Assembly: GCA_020638175.1 (NCBI GenBank)
Contig: JACKJA010000002.1
Span: 1,984,001-2,048,000 of the forward strand
Reading direction: 5' to 3'
DNA length: 64,000 bases
From: Rhodospirillales bacterium
GTDB taxonomy: Bacteria > Pseudomonadota > Alphaproteobacteria > Micavibrionales > Micavibrionaceae
The notes beneath the pieces are model-generated. The model saw only the letters and a list, made by a program, of their open reading frames with translations, did not search any database and was not told the origin of the DNA. A program made the translations under genes and the position numbers. Positions 1 to 8,390 of the stretch are shown here, in pieces (position 1 is the stretch's first letter; each line of letters begins with the position of its first letter).

Positions 1-131
1 AGAGCCTCCTGCACCTTATAATCATAAGCATCCAGCTGCACCCCATCCTTCATAAGCGGGTCCAGATAGATCTCATGACAGAGCAACATCGATTCAAAAT
101 TCTGCGTATTTCTGGATCGTCTTTTGCGCAT
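1..131 (-). CDS. 5' part of a hypothetical protein, cut by the window edge
   Basis: An open frame of 43 codons reads leftwards from an ATG at 129-131 and runs off the window without a stop. The peptide starts MRKRRSRNTQNFESM and is basic at the N-terminus. It is divergent from the methyltransferase gene at 224, which fits a shared promoter region of about 90 bases. No family is recognised, and with so little sequence this could be chance. Confidence 0.35.
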   Translation of the reverse strand, partial: MRKRRSRNTQNFESMLLCHEIYLDPLMKDGVQLDAYDYKVQEA

Positions 132-223
132 AATGGCAGGACTGTAATATATTCGCCCCACGCCGTCAATTTTTTATGAAAAATATTGATTACCTTGTTT
201 TCCCCTGCTATAGATCACGCACC

Positions 224-982
224 ATGACAAACGCACCGCCCACCCCCCGCCAGAACCGAATTGCCGAAACCTTCGGGGACGCAGCCACGACCTACGAAAA
301 GGCAGGACATCTGCAGCGTATCGTCGCCCAAAGGCTGGCAAAAAAATTCAAAGAGAAACAGCGCCCGAATATCCTTGAAATCGGGGCCGGCACAGGGCTT
401 CTGACAACAGAAATTTTAAGAACCTATGGTGATTTTGGAACACTGGTAATTTCCGATCTATCGCCTGAAAAACTAAAAGCCAACCGCGCAAAACATGCCG
501 CCGTCCCCCATACGGCCTTTGCGCTGGTCAACGGTGAATATCCGGAAAAAGCCTACTCTTTACAGCCGGTCTTTAACCTGATCGCCACCAGCATGACAGT
601 CCAGTGGTTCGAAAACACTGCCGCAGGGCTGGAACGACTACGAAAATTCCTGACCACGGGCGGAGAGCTTTTTTACGCAACGCTGGGGTCGGATTACTGG
701 CCAGAATGGCGGGAAACACTGGAAAGCCTCGACCTGCAAAATGGCATGATAGATGTACAGGACAACTTGCCGGGTATTTATCAGCGGGATAAAATCAAAA
801 TACCATACGGATCGGCCCGCGCCTTCCTGAGAAGCCTAGCGGACACCGGCACTCACAGTGCCCGTCCCGGCCACAAGCCGCTCTCTCACAAAGACATATT
901 AAAAGCCTGCCGTGAATTCGACCGTCGCCACCCGGACGGCCCAATCACATGGGATATTGCCTATGGCCGGCTAACGGCCTAA
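224..982 (+). CDS. bioC: BioC-like SAM-dependent methyltransferase (malonyl-ACP O-methyltransferase family)
   Basis: The family methylates malonyl-ACP so that it can prime fatty acid synthesis towards the pimelate part of biotin. The sequence shows an N-terminal AETFGDAATTYE segment typical of BioC, the SAM motif ILEIGAGTGLLT, a post-motif VQW stretch (TSMTVQWFEN) and a BioC-like C-terminus. I start at the ATG at 224; a longer frame begins at 176, but those 16 extra residues are unlike the family and cover promoter-like DNA. The product is 252 residues. The stop overlaps the stop of convergent ftsH by a few bases. No other bio gene is in the window, so the exact substrate is inferred. Confidence 0.7.
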   Translation: MTNAPPTPRQNRIAETFGDAATTYEKAGHLQRIVAQRLAKKFKEKQRPNILEIGAGTGLLTTEILRTYGDFGTLVISDLSPEKLKANRAKHAAVPHTAFALVNGEYPEKAYSLQPVFNLIATSMTVQWFENTAAGLERLRKFLTTGGELFYATLGSDYWPEWRETLESLDLQNGMIDVQDNLPGIYQRDKIKIPYGSARAFLRSLADTGTHSARPGHKPLSHKDILKACREFDRRHPDGPITWDIAYGRLTA

Positions 983-2901
983 GCCCCTTGCGGCAACTCG
1001 CCGCCGGATGGTTCATCGCCGCCAACGGTCGGAACCGAGGCCTTGGGCGTGCCGCCGGTCGGCTCTTCCGGTTCATCGCGGATAATCGGCTTGCCGGCCA
1101 GCAAATCCTTGATCTCGTCCCCGGACAGCATCTCATATTCCAGCAAAGCCTTGGCCAGCTTGTGCAGTTCTTCAATGTTATCCGACAGGATTTGAGTGGC
1201 CCGGGCATAAGCATCTTCAACAATCCGGCGCACTTCAGAATCAACCGTCGACGCCGTTTCATCAGACATGTTCTTGGAGTGCGCCACGGAATGCCCCAGG
1301 AAAACTTCTTCCTGATCCGCCCCGTAATGAAGCGGCCCCAGCTTGTCGGACATCCCCCATTCGGTCACCATGCGCCGGGCGATATCGGTGGCCTGCTTGA
1401 TATCGCTGGACGCTCCCGTCGTCACTTTTTCCTTGCCGAAAATCATTTCTTCAGCAATCCGTCCGCCCATTGCCACAGCCAGATCAGCCTTCAGCTTGGC
1501 CATCGACATGGAAATCCGGTCACCTTCCGGCAAGCGCATCACCAGCCCCAGTGCCCGGCCCCGCGGAATGATCGTCGCCTTGTGGATCGGATCGGATTCC
1601 GGCTCATGCAGGGCAACAATCGCGTGCCCCCCCTCATGATAAGCCGTCAGTTTTTTCTCTTCATCGGTCATCACCATGGATTTGCGCTCGGCGCCCATCA
1701 TGATCTTGTCTTTGGCACCTTCGAATTCATCCATACCGACAACGCGCTTGCCGCGCCGCGCCGCCAAAAGCGCCGCTTCATTCACAAGGTTAGCCAGGTC
1801 AGCCCCGGAAAAACCGGGCGTCCCACGGGCTAGCGTATGGGCATTCGCCGAAGCCGCCAAAGGCACTTTTTTCATGTGAACCTGCAGAATTTTTTCCCGG
1901 CCCTTGATATCGGGCAAAGGCACGACAACCTGCCGGTCAAACCGGCCCGGACGCAGCAAAGCCGGATCCAGAACATCAGGACGGTTGGTCGCGGCGATCA
2001 GGATCACACCTTCGTTCGCCTCGAACCCGTCCATTTCCACCAGCAACTGGTTAAGGGTTTGTTCGCGCTCATCATTACCCCCGCCAAGACCGGCGCCCCG
2101 ATGACGGCCAACGGCGTCGATCTCATCAATAAAGATAATACAGGGCGCATTTTTCTTGGCTTGTTCGAACATATCGCGCACCCGGCTGGCACCGACCCCG
2201 ACGAACATTTCAACGAAATCGGACCCCGAAATGGTAAAGAACGGCACTTCGGCCTCACCCGCCACAGCGCGAGCCACCAGCGTTTTACCGGTCCCCGGCG
2301 GACCGACCAGAAGCGCGCCTTTCGGAATTTTACCGCCCAGACGCTGGAATTTTTGAGGATCCTTCAGGAATTCAACAACTTCCTCCAGCTCTTGTTTGGC
2401 CTCATCAATCCCGGCCACATCATCAAACGTCACCCGGCCATGTTGTTCATTAAGCAGACGCGCGCGGCTTTTGCCAAAGCCCATAGCCCCACCGCCGCCT
2501 TTGCCCTGCATCTGGCGCATAAAGAAAATCCACACACCGATCAGCAGCAACATCGGGAACCAGGACAACAAAACGCTAAACAGACTGATTTGCTCTGTTT
2601 CATCTTTTTCTGCAGTAATCCGCACGCCCGTTTGAGTCAGGCGATCAACAACATTTTCATTTTCGGGAACCAGCGTAGTAAACACACGGCCATCGCCGGT
2701 AAAATGCCCCTTGATTTCCTGGCCTTTTACCGTGACATCCGAAATGTGCCCCGCCGAAGCCTCCGCCATGAAATCGGTATAAGCCAGAGCTTCAACTCCG
2801 GGTTCCTGACGCATCTGCGCATCCTGAAAAATACCAAACAAAAAGGCCAGCACCAAAGCGATCGCCAGCCAAAAAACCAGATTCCGTCCAAAATTATTCA
2901 C
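979..2901 (-). CDS. ftsH: ATP-dependent zinc metalloprotease FtsH
   Basis: Inner-membrane AAA+ protease that extracts and degrades membrane and short-lived cytosolic proteins as a hexamer. Visible features are an N-terminal membrane segment, a periplasmic domain, a second membrane segment near residue 115, Walker A GPPGTGKT near residue 200, the second region of homology, and the zinc site HEGGH near residue 420. I use the GTG at 2899-2901: it gives the alphaproteobacterial start VNNFGRNL and has an AAGGGA ribosome site upstream. The ORF extends 26 codons further to an ATG, but that extension is not FtsH-like. It follows tilS on the same strand, the usual alphaproteobacterial order. Confidence 0.97.
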   Translation of the reverse strand: MNNFGRNLVFWLAIALVLAFLFGIFQDAQMRQEPGVEALAYTDFMAEASAGHISDVTVKGQEIKGHFTGDGRVFTTLVPENENVVDRLTQTGVRITAEKDETEQISLFSVLLSWFPMLLLIGVWIFFMRQMQGKGGGGAMGFGKSRARLLNEQHGRVTFDDVAGIDEAKQELEEVVEFLKDPQKFQRLGGKIPKGALLVGPPGTGKTLVARAVAGEAEVPFFTISGSDFVEMFVGVGASRVRDMFEQAKKNAPCIIFIDEIDAVGRHRGAGLGGGNDEREQTLNQLLVEMDGFEANEGVILIAATNRPDVLDPALLRPGRFDRQVVVPLPDIKGREKILQVHMKKVPLAASANAHTLARGTPGFSGADLANLVNEAALLAARRGKRVVGMDEFEGAKDKIMMGAERKSMVMTDEEKKLTAYHEGGHAIVALHEPESDPIHKATIIPRGRALGLVMRLPEGDRISMSMAKLKADLAVAMGGRIAEEMIFGKEKVTTGASSDIKQATDIARRMVTEWGMSDKLGPLHYGADQEEVFLGHSVAHSKNMSDETASTVDSEVRRIVEDAYARATQILSDNIEELHKLAKALLEYEMLSGDEIKDLLAGKPIIRDEPEEPTGGTPKASVPTVGGDEPSGGELPQGA

Positions 2902-2994
2902 GTGTGTTCCCTTTATCTCTAACCACAAGCCGGAAATATATCTCTTTACAGTGTAAGGGAAGATAGGGCGTTTGTCCAAGCAAACAAGGGAATT

Positions 2995-4017
2995 TTATGC
3001 GGTTTCTTCCGGCGAATGTTCTTTTTCAAGAATCAGCCGTTTCCGGGTATCGTCGCGGGAAAACATAAAACCGGCCAGAGTTTCACGCTTGAAAGGAGTC
3101 TCTGCAAACAAACGCTGAACCAACCCTTCCAGCTTTTCCATACGGGGACCATAACCGCCGCGATCGGCCATATACATCAGCTCCATCGCCATCTGCAAAA
3201 CCCGCAGCCGCATCTCCTCGGGCGCCTCCAAAAGCATGCCATAATTAAATTCGATACGATCCGAATTTGTATCCACCACCCCCTCCCTCATGACCTCTGC
3301 CGCATAGAAATCAAGGGCCTCCCGCGCCCGCGCCAACCGGGCCGCCGTTACTGAAAGACGTTTAGAACTCAACCCCTCTTCCGCCAAAATCGCCGCCGAC
3401 TTCCGAAGCCGCACACGGGCAAACATCGTGTCGTCATTGCTGGGGTCCCTGACAAACGGCACATCATGCGCCGCGCAGGTCGCCAGAAGATCATCCTTGG
3501 GATACCCCAAAAGCGGGCGCACAATTTTTATTTCCTCGTTATAAGGTTGAAGCGGACGCATGGCCGACAAACCATCCAGACCGCTTCCCTTGGCCAGCCG
3601 GAATAAAAAGGTTTCCGCCTGATCGTCCCGATGGTGCGCCACAAACAGCGCGCCAATCCGGTGCGTGTGACAGTAAGACGCCAGCAAAGCATAACGGTCA
3701 TGGCGGGCTTCCTCCATAATCCGGGTTTTGCCCATTCCCGTCATATCGCGATTCATGATGGTGTGCGTTACATGCGGCCAGCCGCCAACCCAGCCAGCCA
3801 CCTTTGCCGCTTCCTCATGCGCATCAGGCCGCAAACCGTGATCGACCGTCAAAGCGTGAATATCCGGCCCGCCGTTCCGGGCCGCCCACTGCGAAAGCAG
3901 CCAGCACAGCGCCATGCTGTCCGGCCCGCCGGACAGGGCAATCGCCACAGAATTGCCTTCGTAAGAACGCATAAATCCATCCAGCACGTCAGGACTGATC
4001 GGTTCGCCTTTGGTCAT
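2995..4017 (-). CDS. tilS: tRNA(Ile)-lysidine synthase TilS
   Basis: Converts the wobble cytidine of the CAU-anticodon tRNA-Ile to lysidine using ATP and lysine, which prevents misreading of AUA/AUG. The N-type ATP pyrophosphatase loop SGGPDS lies at residues 29-34, and an HHRDDQAETF motif typical of TilS lies near residue 130. At 340 residues it is shorter than the enterobacterial enzyme, as is usual in alphaproteobacteria. It sits between cpoB and ftsH, 16 bases downstream of the cpoB stop, so cotranscription is likely. Confidence 0.95.
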   Translation of the reverse strand: MTKGEPISPDVLDGFMRSYEGNSVAIALSGGPDSMALCWLLSQWAARNGGPDIHALTVDHGLRPDAHEEAAKVAGWVGGWPHVTHTIMNRDMTGMGKTRIMEEARHDRYALLASYCHTHRIGALFVAHHRDDQAETFLFRLAKGSGLDGLSAMRPLQPYNEEIKIVRPLLGYPKDDLLATCAAHDVPFVRDPSNDDTMFARVRLRKSAAILAEEGLSSKRLSVTAARLARAREALDFYAAEVMREGVVDTNSDRIEFNYGMLLEAPEEMRLRVLQMAMELMYMADRGGYGPRMEKLEGLVQRLFAETPFKRETLAGFMFSRDDTRKRLILEKEHSPEETA

Positions 4018-4033
4018 GATAGAAGCCTTAAGT

Positions 4034-4927
4034 TTAAGGGCAGCTTAGCTTGTCTTTTTCGCGTTTTGTCCGCTCAAGAATGGGATTGGCCCCGGTGGGA
4101 TATTGCTTCAAAAGCTGGCCAAACGTCAGGCACGCATCATCTTTTTTGCCCTGCGCTGCCAGTGTCAAACCAAGCTTCAGCAAATTATCCGGCCCTTTCT
4201 GGCCCTTGGGGTATTTCTGGTATCCTTCGGCAAAAACCCGCGCAGCCTTGTCATACTGCCCGCGGACATAAAAGGTTTCCCCCAGCCAGTATTGCGCATT
4301 CCCGGCCAGATTATGATCGGGATAACGGTCAAGGAAGGCCTGAAACGCCTGCTCGGCCCCGGCATAATCATTTTTTTGTATCAGCGCAAAAGCCTGCCCG
4401 TACATCCCGTCAGGATCATTGGCCGGTGCCGCAGTTGTCACCGCGCCGCTCTCCACGGGCTGCGTCAACGTCCCCAGCGTCTGCGGCGGAGTATAAGAAG
4501 GAGGAGCGGCAACCACCCCGGAACCCATCGGATGAACAGGAACAACACCGGCATTTCCGCCAGTCAAAGCCGGTGCGGAAGCACGGGCCATTTGCGCCAG
4601 AGCGTCGTCCAGCTTTTCCTGCAATTGACGAATTTGATAGTCCTGCTCTTCCAAACGACCGGTCAGAGCAGCCAGCTCACGTTCCATCTGGGACAGGCGA
4701 ACCTCGGTAGCAGCCTGCTGTGCCGCCGATCCTCCGCCATCATAGGAAGGTATAGCCGATGGCGGCGGACGCTCCCCTTTAAAAACAGCGCGGCTCAATG
4801 TCTGGATTTCGTTTTCCAAACGATTCAGGCGGCTGTCCGTGTCCTGTGCGAACGCGGGAACAGCCGCCATCATCAAAAAACCAAACGTAAAAAGTGTACG
4901 GCGCACGGGCGTCATAAAAATGCTCAT
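4034..4927 (-). CDS. cpoB: Cell division coordinator CpoB (YbgF), periplasmic TPR protein
   Basis: CpoB links outer-membrane constriction by Tol-Pal to PBP1B-dependent peptidoglycan synthesis. The protein has a signal peptide ending near AFAQ, a coiled-coil N-terminal part, a Pro/Ala/Gly-rich linker, and C-terminal tetratricopeptide repeats starting at about YGQAFALIQK. I start at 4927 because GGAGG lies just upstream of that ATG; the frame runs back to 4963 but would then overlap pal. It is immediately downstream of pal, as in most Proteobacteria. Confidence 0.93.
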   Translation of the reverse strand: MSIFMTPVRRTLFTFGFLMMAAVPAFAQDTDSRLNRLENEIQTLSRAVFKGERPPPSAIPSYDGGGSAAQQAATEVRLSQMERELAALTGRLEEQDYQIRQLQEKLDDALAQMARASAPALTGGNAGVVPVHPMGSGVVAAPPSYTPPQTLGTLTQPVESGAVTTAAPANDPDGMYGQAFALIQKNDYAGAEQAFQAFLDRYPDHNLAGNAQYWLGETFYVRGQYDKAARVFAEGYQKYPKGQKGPDNLLKLGLTLAAQGKKDDACLTFGQLLKQYPTGANPILERTKREKDKLSCP

Positions 4928-4955
4928 AATCACCCCTCCGCCATACACAATAGAC

Positions 4956-5492
4956 TTAGTCAACTTCCGTTACTGCCCGGCGGTTTTGCGCCCAGGCCGC
5001 TTCGTTGGAACCCAGCACAGCCGGCTGTTCCTTCCCGAAGCTGATGACGTTGATCCGACGCGGATCGACACCTAAAGCAACCAGGAAGTTTTTAACGGAA
5101 TTGGCCCGGCGTTCGCCAAGAGCCAGGTTGTATTCACGGGTCCCGCGCTCATCGGCGTGACCTTTAACCGTAACGGTTACGCTGGGATAGCGCTGCAACC
5201 ACTGTGCCTGCATTTGCAGAACGTTCTGGCCTTCGGCGCTCAGATCGTAACGGTCATAGCCGAAGAACACCCGGTCGCCAATATTTACGACCAGATCCTG
5301 TTGCGTGCCGGGAGCCGGACCGCCCAGACTTTGCTCTTCATAGCCATAAACTTCGGTCCCGTCCAGAGGACCTGCGGTAATGTCCTCCCGGTCATCAACC
5401 ATGATTTCGCCGCTGCCGGCTTGATCCTTGGTCGAAGAACAGGCACTAACGCCCAAAACAACTGCTGTCATCAAAAACATACGAAAGAACAT
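4956..5492 (-). CDS. pal: Peptidoglycan-associated lipoprotein Pal
   Basis: Outer-membrane lipoprotein of the Tol-Pal system that binds peptidoglycan through an OmpA-like domain. It has a lipoprotein signal with lipobox GVSAC, then a C-terminal OmpA domain with VKGHADERGTREYNLALGERRA, the peptidoglycan-binding helix. It is 178 residues, normal for alphaproteobacteria. tolQRAB are not upstream: a SirB1-like gene is found instead, so tolB and pal are separated here. Confidence 0.96.
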   Translation of the reverse strand: MFFRMFLMTAVVLGVSACSSTKDQAGSGEIMVDDREDITAGPLDGTEVYGYEEQSLGGPAPGTQQDLVVNIGDRVFFGYDRYDLSAEGQNVLQMQAQWLQRYPSVTVTVKGHADERGTREYNLALGERRANSVKNFLVALGVDPRRINVISFGKEQPAVLGSNEAAWAQNRRAVTEVD

Positions 5493-5601
5493 GTGCTTTA
5501 CTCCTTAAGGTTCCTCTGTGTAAGCATGATTCTTCTACAGCAATATAGCCCGAATCTGTCCAAGTCCAGTCCCAATCTTCGATGTTTCCACATGGAAAAA
5601 A

Positions 5602-6453
5602 TCAGGCATCGGGCATCAGGGCCACTTGTTGCAGCAAAAGCCTCGCATCATGCTGGTCGCGGGGGTCCGGTGCCTGCTCGATATAGGCTTCCAACGCCCG
5701 CTGCGCCAACCGGGGCTGACCGGTGCGCATAGCCAAAACACCTTCATCAAGCCACAAACGGTACTCATCCGGTGCCATCAGCTTCATCCGGCTGACCGTC
5801 TGCAGCGCCGCTTCATAATCCTCTTCTTCGATCTGACGAAATTTAAGCGTATTAAAAAAACTCACCAGCAATTCATGCGGCGATAAAGGCTTGTAATACG
5901 TCGCCGACAATTCCGCTGCCGGTCCGTGCCTGTCCTTGACCAGCCTCCGCAAATCAGGCGCCTGCAGGATTTTACAGCCATCACCGGGAGCAAACAAAAG
6001 CCCCTGCCCCAGCCGTAAAACAAAAGCCCCCGCCATATCCAGCACAGACATGTCCCAGCCCAGAGCCCGCGCGGCATGCGCAGACAAAAGCGCCAGCGCT
6101 CCGCTGCTGCCCCGCCGGCGATCAATCACCCGGACCAGATCATAATTTTGCAAATCGCCGGGCATTGCGGCATCCACGTCATAGCCATGATCGTCGATGA
6201 ACGCACTCTTCAGTGCCAAACGCTGTGTTTCTGGCTCGTCATCATGCCCGGCAGCCTGCAGCGCTTCATACGCCGCGGCCAGCGCCGCGGCCAGCTCAGA
6301 TAAATGGTGAAAATACCGCCCCGGTGAAAGCCCCGGGTGATCGGGTAAAGCCGCCCAGATTGCGATCTCCGCCGGGCTAAGCGCCGGGGTTTCTTCATGC
6401 CCGAAAGCGCTCAAAGCCTTGCGGCAATCCTCCGGCAAAGACGCGCTTATCAT
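5602..6453 (-). CDS. SirB1-like transglutaminase-fold/TPR protein
   Basis: 283 residues with an arrangement like the SirB1 family: an N-terminal helical transglutaminase-like region (about 30-190, with VRVIDRRRGSSGALALL and the LGWDMSVLDMAGAFVLRL stretch) followed by a C-terminal TPR-like part (from about 215, with YEAALQTVSRMKLMAPDEY). The role of this family is not established; the catalytic Cys of true transglutaminases is not evident. The start ATG overlaps the dolP stop (ATGA), so it is translationally coupled to dolP. Confidence 0.75.
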   Translation of the reverse strand: MISASLPEDCRKALSAFGHEETPALSPAEIAIWAALPDHPGLSPGRYFHHLSELAAALAAAYEALQAAGHDDEPETQRLALKSAFIDDHGYDVDAAMPGDLQNYDLVRVIDRRRGSSGALALLSAHAARALGWDMSVLDMAGAFVLRLGQGLLFAPGDGCKILQAPDLRRLVKDRHGPAAELSATYYKPLSPHELLVSFFNTLKFRQIEEEDYEAALQTVSRMKLMAPDEYRLWLDEGVLAMRTGQPRLAQRALEAYIEQAPDPRDQHDARLLLQQVALMPDA

Positions 6454-7079
6454 TGAGCTAGGTTTTCCTCCACAGCCGCCACAGGTTCTTCACCGATCAT
6501 CTTGACGTAGCTGATAACCTGTTTGACGTTAGAAAGCGTCCGGGCAATTTCAATCACGCGGTTGAGTTCAGCTTGATTCTGCGCCGCACCCATCAGGTAT
6601 ACAACGCCGTCCACCGTATCGATGGAATAGTTAATCGACTGCACTTCGCGGTCCAGAGTCAACGCCGTCCGCAGCCGCGTGGTAATCCACTGGTCCCGCA
6701 CATAGCCCGGCAAGCCTTCTCCTTGGGCCACGCGAACCTCGTTAATCACCTGCTGGACACCTTTGACCTGCCACGCCAATCGAACGGCCTCAACACGGTT
6801 ATCCGGATTTTCAACCATCCCGGTAATCAAAACCCGGCCCTGATCGACCGTCAGGTGTAATTTTCTGAATGTATCGACATCATATTGAAACCAGCGCTCG
6901 CTGATCTGTGTCTTGATCCGGATATCGCTAGCCGCGCTCGACAATCCCCCCTCCTGTGCCGAAGCAATACCGACCGCCGCACCGGTTCCGGCGGCCAGAC
7001 CAATCGGCGAACAGCCCGGCAACGCCATCGCCGCCAACAGCATCAGACAAACAAGGGAAAGAACATTTCTGGAAACCAT
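6450..7079 (-). CDS. dolP: Two-BON-domain outer-membrane lipoprotein, DolP/YraP-like
   Basis: The lipobox ALPGC is followed by two BON domains (about residues 48-115 and 123-195), the DolP layout. DolP supports outer-membrane integrity and BamA function at the division site in E. coli. Its place downstream of rsmI and yraN matches the E. coli yraL-yraM-yraN-diaA-yraP block, minus diaA. A GGAGAAAATCCT ribosome site precedes the ATG at 7079. The family assignment is firm; equivalence of function is inferred. Confidence 0.88.
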   Translation of the reverse strand: MVSRNVLSLVCLMLLAAMALPGCSPIGLAAGTGAAVGIASAQEGGLSSAASDIRIKTQISERWFQYDVDTFRKLHLTVDQGRVLITGMVENPDNRVEAVRLAWQVKGVQQVINEVRVAQGEGLPGYVRDQWITTRLRTALTLDREVQSINYSIDTVDGVVYLMGAAQNQAELNRVIEIARTLSNVKQVISYVKMIGEEPVAAVEENLAQ

Positions 7080-7114
7080 AGGATTTTCTCCGCCTTTTGA
7101 GAATCATTTAAACG

Positions 7115-7480
7115 TTATCTGTAATATTGATCGTCCTGCCAGGCATTGTCCAGATGACGAATCGAAAAAGGCGGCGCACAGGCAATCAAATCAAACCGCA
7201 AATCTTTATCCGCTGCCGGGTGACGCGATACAAAATAATGGGCGGCGCGGGTAATTCTTTGGCGCATCTGCGGCGTAACTGCCCGTAAAGCATCGTCCAG
7301 CGCCCGGCGGTCTTTAACCTCGACAAACACGATCATGTTCCCCTTCCGGGCGATCAGGTCGATTTCCCCAACCGGGGTTTTATAGCGCCGCTTTAAAATC
7401 CGGTAACCTTTTAAACGCAGATACCAGGCCGACAGCTCCTCGGCCCACAATCCGGTCTGATAGGACGTTTTACGAGGCAT
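7115..7480 (-). CDS. yraN: YraN family (UPF0102) endonuclease-fold protein
   Basis: 121 residues with the restriction-endonuclease-like core of UPF0102: GLWAEELSAWYLRLKGYRILKRR, then GEIDLIARKG and VFVEVKDR, which hold the D-ExK-type residues. Biochemical function is unknown in the family. I start at the ATG at 7480, which overlaps the end of rsmI by 11 bases; the frame continues upstream only as an antisense-like shadow within rsmI. Confidence 0.93.
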   Translation of the reverse strand: MPRKTSYQTGLWAEELSAWYLRLKGYRILKRRYKTPVGEIDLIARKGNMIVFVEVKDRRALDDALRAVTPQMRQRITRAAHYFVSRHPAADKDLRFDLIACAPPFSIRHLDNAWQDDQYYR

Positions 7481-8336
7481 CACGATCCCGCAGGGCCAAT
7501 GCCCGGTCATAAAGCTTTGTCTTTTGTAGGCCGGTTTTATCGGCGACAAACGCCGCCGCATCCTTGATTCGCATGGTGGCCAGCGCCGCCCGCAGCTCAT
7601 CATCCAGCGCCGCATCGTCCCAGTCTGTCGCTGCCGCCTCACCAATGACCACGACGATTTCCCCGCGCGGCGCATCTTCGGCCTCATAACCCGCCGCCAG
7701 TGCCGCAAGAGCGCCCCGCCGGACCTCTTCATGCATTTTGGTCAGCTCACGCACCACCGCCGCCGGACGATCCCCCAGAACCGCCGCCATATCAGCCAGT
7801 GAAGCCGCCAGCCGCGGGCCGCTTTCAAACAAGACCAGCGTCCCCGGCACGTTTTTCCATGCCGTAAGCATTTTTTTGCGGCCTTCTGTTTTTGCCGGCA
7901 TAAACCCCAGAAATGAAAACTTGTCCGTCGGCAATCCCGAAAGCTGCAACGCCGTCAAGGGCGCGTTCGCCCCCGGAACGGAGGTCACAGAAAGCCCCCG
8001 ATCCAGACAATCGCGCACCAGTTTATAACCGGGATCGGAAATCAGCGGCATACCGGCATCACTGACCAGCGCCAGCGCCCGGCCCTCGGCCAGCATTTTA
8101 ATCACCCCTCCGCGCTGCGCTTCGTCGCTGTGATCGTTATAGACCATCATTTTCTTTTTCAGGCCAAACATCTGCAACAACTTGCCGGTCATCCGGCTGT
8201 CCTCGCACAAAACGGCATCGGCCGCCGCCAGCGTGTCAAGCGCCCGCAGCGACATATCCCGCAAATTGCCGATCGGAGTTGCAATCAGATACAGGCCCGG
8301 CGATAAAACGATGTCTTGCTGTTGTAAATGAGTCAT
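7470..8336 (-). CDS. rsmI: 16S rRNA (cytidine(1402)-2'-O)-methyltransferase RsmI
   Basis: Methylates the 2'-O of C1402 in the decoding centre of 16S rRNA. The sequence has the N-terminal tetrapyrrole-methylase-fold motif GLYLIATPIGNLRD, then AVLCEDSR, LVSDAGMPLISDPG and SVPGANAPLTALQLSGLP. The start at 8336 gives the family N-terminus and has AGGAAAG upstream; the reading frame extends to 8528 but that part is antisense to lpoA. The product is 288 residues. It is divergent from lpoA, with starts 54 bases apart. Confidence 0.96.
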   Translation of the reverse strand: MTHLQQQDIVLSPGLYLIATPIGNLRDMSLRALDTLAAADAVLCEDSRMTGKLLQMFGLKKKMMVYNDHSDEAQRGGVIKMLAEGRALALVSDAGMPLISDPGYKLVRDCLDRGLSVTSVPGANAPLTALQLSGLPTDKFSFLGFMPAKTEGRKKMLTAWKNVPGTLVLFESGPRLAASLADMAAVLGDRPAAVVRELTKMHEEVRRGALAALAAGYEAEDAPRGEIVVVIGEAAATDWDDAALDDELRAALATMRIKDAAAFVADKTGLQKTKLYDRALALRDRDAS

Positions 8337-8390
8337 CTTTCCTGCATAAAACGGTTTGTAGTGCCAATGCAAGCGATGATGAGGCCCATA

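Noticed and set aside
949..1833. Long plus-strand frame of 294 codons over ftsH
   Set aside because: It is the mirror of ftsH codon use, with Arg/His/Pro-rich, low-complexity-like peptide and no family.
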